From Glaciecola sp964621345 (GTDB taxonomy: Bacteria > Pseudomonadota > Gammaproteobacteria > Enterobacterales > Alteromonadaceae), in contig CAZUON010000008.1 of assembly GCA_964621345.1 (NCBI GenBank), forward strand, positions 33,309 to 97,308: a stretch of 64,000 nucleotides of DNA. The letters run 5' to 3'. Below the pieces are notes generated by a model that made no database searches, was not told the origin of the DNA, and saw only the letters and a program-made list of their open reading frames with translations. Below are positions 47,201-55,233 of the stretch, in pieces. The position numbers and the translations under genes were made by a program. Each line of letters starts with the position of its first letter. Within the stretch, counting starts at the first letter, position 1.

Positions 47201-48033
47201 GTCCAAAAGCAGGTGGGCCAAACTACTTGCCACGATTAATGGTCGAGAAAGCGACGCCAGACGCTGAAGTTCAAGAAGATGATTTTGCCGATGATAAAGC
47301 CCTTGCCAGTGACCAAGCAAGTTTCGAAGACGTTGCAAAAATGATGGATGAAGCCTCGAGTGTGGCGCAAGCATGGCGTCTCACCTCTTTGACCTCTCGT
47401 ATTTCGTGGGTACGTCAGTTACTAGCAAAAATAGCAACAGTCGATAGCGTAGAGGAACTCGCCGACGATTTAAACCAGACATTAGCCACCGCAAGAGCGC
47501 AATTGATTAGCATAGAAAAGCGTTTGAAAAAGCCTAAAGTATTACCAGGGCCAACCGGCGAATCGAATATTTTGTATTTAGAGCCAAGAGGTATTTTGGT
47601 GACCTTTGCAGATAAAGAAGTTGCCTTTGAATACTGGGTGCTGTCTATTGTGACGGCGCTTGCCACTGGTAATGTGGTAATTTCGGTGGTGTCGGAGTTA
47701 TTTTATGAAGAAGCGTTAGCCTTTAAAAATAAGCTTGAAACCACCGGTGCACCAAACGAAATCTTCCACGTTGCGCGCTTGAAGCATTTGGAAGCATTAG
47801 TTGAGCACCCAGCATTAAACGGCGTGGTCATCGACAGTAATACATCTAGGGCGGCTTATATCGCGACGGAACTTGCACAGCGCCCTGGTGCTATTTTACC
47901 GATGATCACCGCAGAGTATAACGACAATATGATCAATCGATTACTGACTGAAAAAACGGTGTCTATTGATACTACGGCATCAGGCGGAAACACCTCATTG
48001 ATGACCTTAAACGAAGATGATGATGACGAATAG
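44218..48033 (+). CDS. putA: Bifunctional proline dehydrogenase / P5C dehydrogenase
   Basis: 1271-residue enzyme that oxidises proline to glutamate in two channelled steps. The FAD-binding PRODH barrel (about residues 90-500) has VSYDMLGEGARTG-like wording (YSYDMLGEGARTG) and QCLHGMGDTLYDQI. The aldehyde dehydrogenase domain (about 560-1030) has PWNFPLAIFLGQ, FTGSTATG, ETGGQNCMI and the catalytic Cys in GQRCSALR. A C-terminal ALDH-like domain completes it. There is no N-terminal ribbon-helix-helix DNA-binding segment, so this PutA should not act as its own repressor, unlike the 1320-residue enteric form. Confidence 0.95.
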   Translation: MLLRNNLATESVIRQKIRDYYRISEGRAVDHILPEAEVSMRARSRAWERARTMVLRIRKENSAHGGVDALLNEYSLSTSEGVVLMCLAEALLRVPDKATQDELIRDKLSQGKWAPHLGNSDSLFVNASAWGLMFTGNMVTYADKRKQEQIGLLKKTLGRLGEPVIRRAMNIAMKVMGKQFVMGETIEDAVERAQDKEKKGYVYSYDMLGEGARTGDDAQRYYDSYAHAITVIGKAANGRGPKKSPGISVKLSAIHPHFDFLKQDTVVDEISEKLKALCLMAKEYDIGLTVDAEESERLEISLDIIERVFSDPDLAGWTGFGIAVQAYQKRAIFVIEWLREITQRVGKIMMVRLVKGAYWDTEIKHTQQMGVEEFPVFTRKASTDVSYHACANRLLAYRDTIYPQFATHNAYTASVILELAGEDKENFEFQCLHGMGDTLYDQIVQEDKIQCRVYAPVGEHEDLLAYLVRRLLENGANSSFVNAIVDDEKEVEELLGDPVEHTQRMSRHKNDQISMPVDLYGKERDNSKGLDLYDINDLLNTKFSLEKWFTTHTQELALVKPNEALFAVLNPANHDEVVGYHQFDDKPTMQKKLDAASEAFESWSQTPVEERAQLLRATADILERHMDELIGLCIKEAGKIAQDGIDEVREAVDFCRYYAARAEQLDPGERLAPRGVILCISPWNFPLAIFLGQVAAAVVTGNTVMAKPAEQTSLIAKRALELMHAVGLPKDVVQLLIAKGPDVGDVLLPDMRVQGVMFTGSTATGTLISQKLAERGVGQVPLIAETGGQNCMIVDSSALPEQVVDDVIGSGFQSAGQRCSALRVLFVQEDIADDLTEMLIGALKELKVGDPQWLSTDIGPVIDNKALDSLNQHVQDMERAKGAKLLYQCEVDDDLNGTFFAPRLYEIDNIDVLTREVFGPCVHIIRFDGQKIDKVMEQINSTGFGLTMGIHTRIEERAHELARLSNAGNVYINRNMIGAIVGVQPFGGRGLSGTGPKAGGPNYLPRLMVEKATPDAEVQEDDFADDKALASDQASFEDVAKMMDEASSVAQAWRLTSLTSRISWVRQLLAKIATVDSVEELADDLNQTLATARAQLISIEKRLKKPKVLPGPTGESNILYLEPRGILVTFADKEVAFEYWVLSIVTALATGNVVISVVSELFYEEALAFKNKLETTGAPNEIFHVARLKHLEALVEHPALNGVVIDSNTSRAAYIATELAQRPGAILPMITAEYNDNMINRLLTEKTVSIDTTASGGNTSLMTLNEDDDDE

Positions 48034-48110
48034 CAGCACCTTGATGCCATAGGTAGTGGTTAGTGTTAATTCACGCACTGTCGTATTGAAAACAAAAAGC
48101 AGAGACTGCA

Positions 48111-49601
48111 ATGGAAATAGAGCTCAAATTAGTAGTAGGCGACAACGCATTAGCAACCTTGGAAAAGGATGTTTTACCGACCTTAGATGCTCAAGTGAGT
48201 TGTCGCACCATTGATGTATTTAATGAATACTACGATACGCCAGATCAGTTGCTTGGTCAGCGCAAAATGGGCTTTAGAGTGCGTGCGATTGACGGTGTAT
48301 TTGAGCAAACGGTAAAGACTCAAGGTAAGGTTCAGGGCGGCTTGCATCAAAGACCTGAGTATAATGTTGCTTTGTCGTCTGCTAGCCCAGACCTACATAA
48401 GTTTGACTCTGAGATTTGGGGCGATGATTTTGATGTTAAAAGCGTTAATCGCGACATCATTAAGCTATTTACCACCCACTTCACTCGCTCACAATTTGAT
48501 ATAAAAACTGAGCATGCCCATGTTGAACTAGTGCTTGATATGGGTGAAGTAAAAAACGATAAAGGCTCCCTTCCTATCCAAGAAATAGAGCTGGAACTTA
48601 AGCAAGGCAGCGCTAGCGCACTGTTTGATATTGCTGAGAAAATCGCACAGCATATGCCGGTGCAACTTAGCAACGTAACTAAGGCAGCGCGAGGTTATCA
48701 GTTACTTAAAGGCGGGCGTTTACATGCATGGTCTTTTCCAAAATTTGTGCCTTTAACGCGTAGCGATAGCAGCGAAGCGGCCTTATGTAAATCAATCGAA
48801 TGTGCGCTTTCTCATTGGCAGTATCACCAGGCATTGTATTTACAAAATCATGACCCTAAAGCGCTTACGCAAGTGAGAGTATCGTTGCTACTTTTGCTGC
48901 AAAGTGTGTCTTTATATTTACCCGTTTTGCAATCCGACGCGCTATTAAGTTTACACAAGCAACTGTTGCACTTGGTACAACAATGGACATGGCAAGAAGA
49001 CCTAGTCAGTATTCATCAACTGCGCTCTAAAAAAGGTCCCTTTTGTAAGCGCATTCCTAAAAATCACCAGATGCTGAATTATTTACTTGGCAGAAGGGAA
49101 GGCTTAATACTCGCCTACAAACCCGAAGAATTATTGCAAAATCAGCTAAGCGGAACCATTCAACTGGCGGCCTCGCGTTTATTAGTTGAAAAGCCTTGGC
49201 GCGAACAAACCGATGGCGCCGATATCCCCGTTATTAAACATGCTAATGGCTGGCTCTCGCAAAGTTGGCAAACGTTGATGCAGTCGCTTCCTAAAGACGG
49301 TAAGGTTGATGCAGCTAAGTATTTATCTATCGAGGTCTTGCTTAGGCAGTCAATTACAAATGGCTTTTTGCTCGGTGAGCTGTTTGCCGATAGTCGAGGA
49401 GATTTTAGAGCGCCATGGTTAGATTTGTTACAAGGAATAGAAGAACTAAAAGCCTTGGCATTTCTACAAGATGCAGTGGTGGAATGTGAAGTAGAAGACC
49501 CCGCCGAGTTCAAACAGTGGATGAACGAGAAAACACAAAGTTTACTTGAGGTGATGGAGCGTTCACGAGAAGTAGCGATGCAAGCGGAAGTGTATTGGTA
49601 A
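48111..49601 (+). CDS. ygiF: Inorganic triphosphatase, CYTH plus CHAD domains (YgiF-like)
   Basis: 496-residue cytoplasmic protein. The CYTH tunnel domain (about residues 1-200) opens with EIELKL and has Lys/Arg/Glu strands typical of triphosphate binding (RKMGFRVR, EQTVKTQGK, ELVLDMGE, ELELKQG). A CHAD helical domain follows (about 215-496) with conserved His/Arg-rich helices (QVRVSLLLLLQSV). E. coli YgiF hydrolyses inorganic triphosphate. It lies 77 bp after putA and may be read from it or alone. Confidence 0.9.
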   Translation: MEIELKLVVGDNALATLEKDVLPTLDAQVSCRTIDVFNEYYDTPDQLLGQRKMGFRVRAIDGVFEQTVKTQGKVQGGLHQRPEYNVALSSASPDLHKFDSEIWGDDFDVKSVNRDIIKLFTTHFTRSQFDIKTEHAHVELVLDMGEVKNDKGSLPIQEIELELKQGSASALFDIAEKIAQHMPVQLSNVTKAARGYQLLKGGRLHAWSFPKFVPLTRSDSSEAALCKSIECALSHWQYHQALYLQNHDPKALTQVRVSLLLLLQSVSLYLPVLQSDALLSLHKQLLHLVQQWTWQEDLVSIHQLRSKKGPFCKRIPKNHQMLNYLLGRREGLILAYKPEELLQNQLSGTIQLAASRLLVEKPWREQTDGADIPVIKHANGWLSQSWQTLMQSLPKDGKVDAAKYLSIEVLLRQSITNGFLLGELFADSRGDFRAPWLDLLQGIEELKALAFLQDAVVECEVEDPAEFKQWMNEKTQSLLEVMERSREVAMQAEVYW

Positions 49602-49750
49602 ACGTTTCGCTCGTCTCAAACATACCTAAGACTATTAGCTGATTAAAAACTAGACAACCCTTTGCAAGTCTGCGTATTATAACGGTATTAATCATATGGA
49701 TATTGATTGAACTGCAGCCCTTCGGTATCCCTAAACAAGGTGATACACGT

Positions 49751-50404
49751 ATGAACTTTCGCGAACTTCCCTCAGCCCTCTTAATGCTAATACTGCCCGT
49801 TTTTGCTCTTGTACTAAGTGCTCTGTCTTTTAACGCAATATCCCAAGAGGGTTTTGACGAAGAGCTAGTCGTTGTGCACATCAAAAAAATCCGCGATGAA
49901 GAGAGTAACTACTTGCGCAGCGTAACCAAAGCCACTGCTCGAGAAGTGATGAAAGGGGGGGAGTTTGAAGCAAAACTATATAAACGAAATGCAAAGGGGC
50001 CGTTTATAGAAGTTTCGCCGCCCGCGTTTAATTTTGCGAAATATCAAGAGGGTATGAGCACCAAAGAAATGGCCACTGCCGGTTTATCTTTAGTATCTGA
50101 AGTTGGCAGTATGTTTGGCTTTGGCGAAGAAGCGTCAAAAGTCAACGAAGTTAACGCGCGTATGAACTCCAATAATTCCTTGCTCGCGGCGTGGGGTGAT
50201 GACGAACAAGTCATGGTTACCATGCAATCAAGAATATTACTGTTAGACGATAACACCGGTATTGAGATCAGCCGTTCTATTAGTTACGAGCAGGTGTTTG
50301 ACTCAAAAAATGATTTTATGGAACAGAAAGAAAGCATCATCCAAAACGCAGTAGTCGGCGAAGTAAAAAAGGTCTTGGTCGAATACCTAGAAGATATGGA
50401 GTAG
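49751..50404 (+). CDS. Exported protein of unknown function (pair with following gene)
   Basis: 217-residue protein with an N-terminal signal or anchor (LPSALLMLILPVFALVLSALSF) and a mixed alpha/beta remainder; no family was recognised. The ATG at 49751 with AGGTGA seven bases upstream is chosen over an ATG at 49703 that adds a hydrophilic leader. The stop is three bases before the start of the next gene, also exported, so the two form a bicistron and their products probably meet in the periplasm or outer envelope. No cysteine lies in the mature part, in contrast to its Cys-rich partner. Confidence 0.75.
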   Translation: MNFRELPSALLMLILPVFALVLSALSFNAISQEGFDEELVVVHIKKIRDEESNYLRSVTKATAREVMKGGEFEAKLYKRNAKGPFIEVSPPAFNFAKYQEGMSTKEMATAGLSLVSEVGSMFGFGEEASKVNEVNARMNSNNSLLAAWGDDEQVMVTMQSRILLLDDNTGIEISRSISYEQVFDSKNDFMEQKESIIQNAVVGEVKKVLVEYLEDME

Positions 50405-50407
50405 ACG

Positions 50408-51250
50408 ATGGCGGCTCAACAAAAAAGGGTGTTCAGCCGAGCTGCGTTGATTGCCAGCATGCTGGTCGTCATAAGCAGCTTTTTGGCAGGTCCAGCTTAT
50501 GCAAGCTCAAGCTGTTTAAGCGCGAATCCTAGCTCGGTCAGCGATGTGTTTGAATGCGTTGCCACAGCCACGGTAAATCAATATAACAACGCCAACCCAT
50601 TTACCAACACACAAAAAGCCCAATGCATGAATTTAAAGATGGTGTATAGCAATGTATTGATGCAAAACGGCCTTGCGCGAGACAAAGTGGAAGAAAAATT
50701 GCCTACCTGCGCTGTGTTCGCAAAGGTACTTAAAGACTTAAATGGCGAAGCGCCCACGTGGGAGGCTTGTCTTGGTTACGATGGCAGTGTGAATCATATG
50801 GTTACATGCCTGAGTAATTTAACCAAAAACCCAAATGCCAATGGTCGTCAATCTCAGCTTTTAAATAATTGTGCGGTAGCGGCCATGAGTTACGAAGCCA
50901 TGCTGATGAGTGTAAATGACAATAACAAGATGACGCTACCTGATAACTACAAGCGCCCCGATTGCGATACTTACTTAAGCCGCTTGCAGTCAGCAAATAG
51001 TGAGGTGGCCGAAGCACCTTGCGCAGGTTTTAGCGCCAGTAATATTAATCAACATGCACGCAAATGTTTGTTGTCGGAGCCAAGGTTAACCAAATCGAAT
51101 TCAACCCTTAGTTGTCAGTTACTGCGCCAAACCTATCAAGTTAAAGTAATTCAAGTATATGGCAAAGTACCCGATGGATTTCGCTTAATGGCATGTTCGG
51201 CTCTTGAGCCGATAATGGACGAGATCACAGCACTTCGGTTGCAGAATTAG
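50408..51250 (+). CDS. Secreted protein of three four-cysteine repeats, unknown function
   Basis: 280-residue exported protein. A signal peptide (IASMLVVISSFLAGPAYAS) is followed by three tandem modules, each with four Cys: C-x13-C-x22-C-x27-C, C-x12-C-x20-C-x30-C, and C-x14-C-x15-C-x26-C. Two modules have a Met-x-Tyr pattern, and all three place Tyr seven residues after the third Cys. Proline occurs near the fourth Cys in the first two modules and six residues before it in the third. The pattern implies two disulfides per module. I know no named family for it. It is cotranscribed with the preceding exported protein. Confidence 0.78.
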   Translation: MAAQQKRVFSRAALIASMLVVISSFLAGPAYASSSCLSANPSSVSDVFECVATATVNQYNNANPFTNTQKAQCMNLKMVYSNVLMQNGLARDKVEEKLPTCAVFAKVLKDLNGEAPTWEACLGYDGSVNHMVTCLSNLTKNPNANGRQSQLLNNCAVAAMSYEAMLMSVNDNNKMTLPDNYKRPDCDTYLSRLQSANSEVAEAPCAGFSASNINQHARKCLLSEPRLTKSNSTLSCQLLRQTYQVKVIQVYGKVPDGFRLMACSALEPIMDEITALRLQN

Positions 51251-51639
51251 TGTAAAGGGTCTTGTGTCAGCAAGGCCTATTTATTTAGAGTCCTTGCATT
51301 TAAAAAAATGCGTTCAATTTACAATCTTCACTTTGTTTTCCTACCGACTTTCTATCAAGTACTGCGCATAATTTCTGCCATCCTATCATGTTACAAAATT
51401 GTACACAGTTAACAAATTTCTTACATACGTATTCAATAGACAAGCAAAAACTTCTTATTTAGTTTGAATAAGCGCTGACCATTGTCAGCCATAACTTTGG
51501 CTCTATACACACAATTGGGAAGTAGTAAAAAGGGATGTAGTAAGTGTGCTAAGGAAGCTTGAGTTTGTGTTTTGTATTGTGCTCTCTTGCGTTGGGAGCA
51601 GATTCAAATAAAGACAGACTTCAAACTACAGGACAGTTT
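51251..51639. promoter_or_regulatory. Region upstream of the alpha-amylase gene with an inverted repeat
   Basis: 389 bp without a credible gene. A perfect hairpin or operator-like repeat, GCTGAC-CATT-GTCAGC, lies at 51474-51489, 150 bp before the amylase start. There is no T-run, so a terminator is unlikely. It could be an operator for a maltose/starch regulator (inference). Confidence 0.45.
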
Positions 51640-53625
51640 ATGAAAAATCATCTCTTAGGTTTTCTATTATTGATACTGACGTTAAGTATCTCCCCTTTTA
51701 CTAAAGCCGCGCCAACCACTTTTGTGCATTTGTTTGAGTGGTCGTGGCCGGATATCGCGACAGAATGTGAAACGTTTTTAGGCCCAAAAGGTTTTGCTGC
51801 AGTGCAAGTTTCGCCGCCAAATGAACATATTAATGTGCCCCAGTGGTGGGCACGTTATCAACCCGTTAGCTATGTATTGCAAAGCAGAGGAGGTAATCGA
51901 GCCCAATTTATTGATATGGTACATCGTTGCCAAGCCGTTGGCGTTGATATTTATGTTGATGCGGTAATTAATCATATGGCAGCGGGCGGTGGTGTAGGTA
52001 CCGCGGGTAATACATTTGGCGCGAAGCAGTTTCCTAACTACTCACCTCAAGACTTTCATAGCAGTTGCCCTATCACAAGTTATGGCAATCGCTGGCAAGT
52101 ACAAAATTGTGAGTTGGTAGGTTTAGCTGACTTAGATACCGATGCTAACTATGTGCAAAATACCATTGCTGGATTTTTAAATGATTTATTAAATATCGGG
52201 GTTAAAGGTTTTAGACTCGATGCGTCCAAACATATGTCAGCCGGTGATATTGCCAGTATTTTAAGTAAACTTAATAGCCCTGCGGTGGTATTCCAAGAAG
52301 TGATAGACCAAGGCGGAGAAGCGGTTGGTGCATCGGAATACTTTGGCAATGGTCTAGTTACCGAATTCAAATACAGTGTTGAAATTGGTAATACCTTTCG
52401 AAATGGTCAGCTTTCATGGTTGAGTAACTTCGGTGAAGCTTGGGGATTCATGCCCTCATCTTTAGCCGTAGTATTTATAGATAACCACGACAATCAGCGC
52501 GGTCATGGCGGCGGCGGTAACGTAATTACTTATGAAGACGGTCGCTTATACGATCTTGCGAATGTGTTTATGCTGGCCTATCCCTATGGTTATCCTAAGG
52601 TAATGTCGAGCTACGACTACAAAGGCGATACCGATGCGGGCGCACCTTCTGTTGCTGTGCACAATAATGGGAATCTAGAGTGCTTTGGTGGTAATTGGCA
52701 GTGTGAGCATCGCTGGTCGTATATTGCAGGCGCAGTTGATTTTAGGAATAACACGAGTGACAACTTTGCACTAACAGATTGGTGGTCAAATGGGGCAAAT
52801 CAAATTGCATTTGGTCGCGGAGCAAGCGGTTTTGTGGCAATAAACAAAGAGCAGTCGTTTTTAAATGCAAATTTGCAAACCTCATTAGCACCAGGCGTGT
52901 ATTGCAACGTACTTAAGGGTGAATTAAGTGCCACAGGCGATAGTTGTAGTGGCGAAGCGATTACGGTGAATGCTTTAGGTGAAGCGCAGTTAAATGTTGC
53001 GCCTTGGGACGCCGTTGCCATTCACAAAAATGCAAAAATAAGCAGCAATCAGCAAAACGATTGGCAACGCACAGTTATTTTTATTAATGCACAAACAAGC
53101 GCCGGCCAAGATATGTTCGTGCGCGGAGGAATCGACCATGCTTACGCTGCAAATGCTCTGGGCAAAAACTGCACTACTGCTAATCGCGAATGTGCGATTC
53201 CGATTCGCCATAACAATCTTAAAAACGCTACCACCGCCCCTTGGAAGTTAAATGACACTGAACTTGATTGGTATGGAGTGCAGGTTGGGCAAAGCACGCA
53301 GGCCGAAGGTACGGCACTTGATTGGACTACAAACAACTGGCCTGCTGCATGGGGACAATTTAGAAGTGTTGCGAACGACGGTTATGGTGAAGAGCCCTTA
53401 AATAATTGGGGCAGCCATTACTGGATGTTGGATGTAGACATGGACTGCAGTAAAACAGTGAATGGTTACTTTGAGCTAAAAGCCTTTGTGAAAAATGGCC
53501 AAGGCTGGGAGTCGGATATTCAACAAGCTAATACGCCCTTTGCTTCAAATAATCATGTTGCTCAATGCGGCAAAGTTAATCGCTTTGAATTTAGCCAAAA
53601 TGGGGTCTTGAGCGTAGATTTTTAA
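51640..53625 (+). CDS. Secreted chloride-dependent alpha-amylase (GH13)
   Basis: 661-residue starch-degrading enzyme very similar to the cold-active amylase of Pseudoalteromonas haloplanktis and to animal amylases. After a signal peptide (ends FTKAA) comes the catalytic barrel, with FEWSWPDIATEC, VDAVINHMA, the nucleophile region GFRLDASKH, the acid/base region VFQEVIDQ and FIDNHDNQR. The Arg and Asn of the chloride site are in these motifs. A domain C follows, and then a C-terminal domain (about residues 480-661), which in the P. haloplanktis enzyme is a cleaved propeptide used for outer-membrane passage. The start is ATG 51640 with AGGA upstream. Confidence 0.93.
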   Translation: MKNHLLGFLLLILTLSISPFTKAAPTTFVHLFEWSWPDIATECETFLGPKGFAAVQVSPPNEHINVPQWWARYQPVSYVLQSRGGNRAQFIDMVHRCQAVGVDIYVDAVINHMAAGGGVGTAGNTFGAKQFPNYSPQDFHSSCPITSYGNRWQVQNCELVGLADLDTDANYVQNTIAGFLNDLLNIGVKGFRLDASKHMSAGDIASILSKLNSPAVVFQEVIDQGGEAVGASEYFGNGLVTEFKYSVEIGNTFRNGQLSWLSNFGEAWGFMPSSLAVVFIDNHDNQRGHGGGGNVITYEDGRLYDLANVFMLAYPYGYPKVMSSYDYKGDTDAGAPSVAVHNNGNLECFGGNWQCEHRWSYIAGAVDFRNNTSDNFALTDWWSNGANQIAFGRGASGFVAINKEQSFLNANLQTSLAPGVYCNVLKGELSATGDSCSGEAITVNALGEAQLNVAPWDAVAIHKNAKISSNQQNDWQRTVIFINAQTSAGQDMFVRGGIDHAYAANALGKNCTTANRECAIPIRHNNLKNATTAPWKLNDTELDWYGVQVGQSTQAEGTALDWTTNNWPAAWGQFRSVANDGYGEEPLNNWGSHYWMLDVDMDCSKTVNGYFELKAFVKNGQGWESDIQQANTPFASNNHVAQCGKVNRFEFSQNGVLSVDF

Positions 53626-53696
53626 GGTGTACTTGTTTACGAAGTGCTTATAGGTAAATGATAAGTGCTTTGCGAATACGATGGTTAAATAACATG

Positions 53697-53720
53697 GCTC
53701 CTATGCAAATAGGAGCTTTT
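53697..53720 (+). terminator. Terminator after alpha-amylase
   Basis: Stem GCTCCTAT / ATAGGAGC, loop GCAA, followed by TTTTGTTTTG. Confidence 0.8.
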
Positions 53721-53760
53721 GTTTTGTGTGATGGAGTAAGTTCGACGCAGCCTCAAAAAG

Positions 53761-53781
53761 ATTCTCGGTCGAGCCGAGAAT
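53761..53781. repeat. REP-like palindrome
   Basis: ATTCTCGG-TCGAG-CCGAGAAT, followed by GACG. Short intergenic GC-rich palindromes with this kind of sequence are usually dispersed in many copies. Only one copy of this exact unit is seen in the window. Confidence 0.5.
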
Positions 53782-53940
53782 GACGTGAAAGAGCAAAGAC
53801 GAATATGTAACTGTTGGTGGGTACTATATTTCAGGTAGTTTATGGTACATTAAGATAGTGCATTAAATTACAGTACATTAGTCGCAATACGTCACAATTA
53901 ATCACTTACAAGCGCTTAAAAATAAGTAAGGAAGACCAGA

Positions 53941-54441
53941 ATGAAAAGTAGCAGCTTATGTCGTTTCACAAAGAGTAGCCTTAAGTGGGTAAGTGTATTG
54001 GCAGTAATCACTACCGTTGCAGCATGTTCCTCTACTCAAGAAAATAAAAATGCGATTGTCGATAGCAATACCATGTTACTCATCGACAAAGTGAACGAAA
54101 TTGCGCCTCAGGCAATTACTGGTAAATTCATTCTAACGATAAAAAATACCGACACGTGTGGTCCAAATGGCAATGTTTGTTTAAATACTCAAGCAGACTA
54201 TCGTGATCAGAGAGCAGTAACGGTTGTGATCCCTCGAGGGTTTGTGCGAGCAATGACACAGATGCATGGTGAACATCCAGAGAAATTCTTCGAAAATAAA
54301 CGCATAGAAGTTCGTGGCGCCGCCAAACGCCAGAAAATAGTCTTTTTCTATAAAAATGGCGAGCCTAGTGAAAGCTATTATTACCAGACTCACATTTTGC
54401 CGGAACGACCAGAGACTGTTCGTGTAATCCCCACCGTATAG
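53941..54441 (+). CDS. Lipoprotein of unknown function
   Basis: 166-residue lipoprotein with lipobox VAACSST (Cys at about 29). The mature part has two Cys (CGPNGNVC) and ends with a strand pattern (FENKRIEVRGAAKRQK ... YYYQTHI) that resembles a small OB-like beta barrel; that fold guess is inference only. A short Asp/Arg segment (DYRDQRAVTVVIPRG) is a further landmark. It lies 114 bp before the MCP-like gene and reads in the same direction; whether it belongs to the same unit is unclear. Confidence 0.7.
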   Translation: MKSSSLCRFTKSSLKWVSVLAVITTVAACSSTQENKNAIVDSNTMLLIDKVNEIAPQAITGKFILTIKNTDTCGPNGNVCLNTQADYRDQRAVTVVIPRGFVRAMTQMHGEHPEKFFENKRIEVRGAAKRQKIVFFYKNGEPSESYYYQTHILPERPETVRVIPTV

Positions 54442-54555
54442 CAGGTAAGTAAAACTCTCTAACGACAGCAGACTAAAGAAGCTGGTACGTATTTTGAATA
54501 CGATTTACAAACGCCAACGCGTTAGCTTAATAGTCTGCCATTAGGGAGAAGTATC

Positions 54556-55179
54556 ATTACTCAGCAAACTCAACACTTTGTCACTGCAGCGAGCATTGCC
54601 GCTGAAGTGGATAAAGCAATCATTGTTGCAAAAGAAATTTCCTTAGCGTCCAACAACGCAGGCGTGCTTGCCGTGCGTGCAGGTACTGATGCAGCTGGAT
54701 TTGGTGCGTTAGCGGAGTTTTTAGACCAACTTGCACGTAAGACCATACAAGCTTCGAATGAGATTAATCAGCAGGCAATGGAGATTAGTAAACTCACTAC
54801 CAACGCGGTACGCACCGAGACAGCTGCGCAACGTTATGAGGATGCTTTTGAAAAAGGAAAAGACGCTACGCATATTGATAGTTTGCGACATAATTTTGGC
54901 GATATTCAAAAGCAAGTAAGCGGTGAGTATGCACATATTACAAGCTTGACTAATAAGTTATCCAGAGGCCTTGAGGTACTCAAACAGGAGTTAGATGTAG
55001 GTAAGGTACTTGCATCTATGTCGTTAGTTGAGGCCTCCCAAGCCGGCAAAGAATTCACAGCACACCTAACTGATAATGCAAAAAATATAGCCAGCGCAAT
55101 TGAACGTATTGAAGTGCATGTGAATGAAGCGCTCAAATTAATGAAAATGAGTCGTCTTAGGAATGCTCAAATAAAGTAA
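54556..55179 (+). CDS. Short cytoplasmic MCP-tip-like protein, possible chemotaxis partner
   Basis: 207-residue, almost wholly helical protein without TM segment or signal peptide. Near the N-terminus, KEISLASNNAGVLAVRAG followed by AAGFGALAEFLDQLARKT and IQASNEIN parallels the conserved signalling tip of methyl-accepting chemotaxis proteins (E-I-x-x-x-x-N ... R-A-G-x-x-x-x-G-F-x-x-x-A-x-x-x-x-x-L-A-x-x-T/S), but it is worn and shortened. Two long amphipathic helices follow. The start is proposed at ATT 54556, because AGGGAG lies at the right distance and no ATG, GTG or TTG occurs upstream in frame; GTG 54607 has no ribosome-binding site and would cut the helix. It precedes an ODP-type protein by 54 bp. 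Confidence 0.65.
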   Translation: MTQQTQHFVTAASIAAEVDKAIIVAKEISLASNNAGVLAVRAGTDAAGFGALAEFLDQLARKTIQASNEINQQAMEISKLTTNAVRTETAAQRYEDAFEKGKDATHIDSLRHNFGDIQKQVSGEYAHITSLTNKLSRGLEVLKQELDVGKVLASMSLVEASQAGKEFTAHLTDNAKNIASAIERIEVHVNEALKLMKMSRLRNAQIK

Positions 55180-55233
55180 AGGCCGTCGTTAAATAGCTTT
55201 CACGCAGAATTAAGAAAAAGGCAGTACAACATT

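Larger units (their letters stand above)
53626..53940. other. Intergenic region with terminator and repeat palindrome
   Basis: 315 bp between the amylase and lipoprotein genes. It holds a terminator (53697-53720) and a REP-like palindrome (53761-53781), both listed separately. The remainder is AT-rich and should contain the promoter of the following locus; AAGGAAGA just before 53941 is its ribosome-binding site. Confidence 0.6.
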
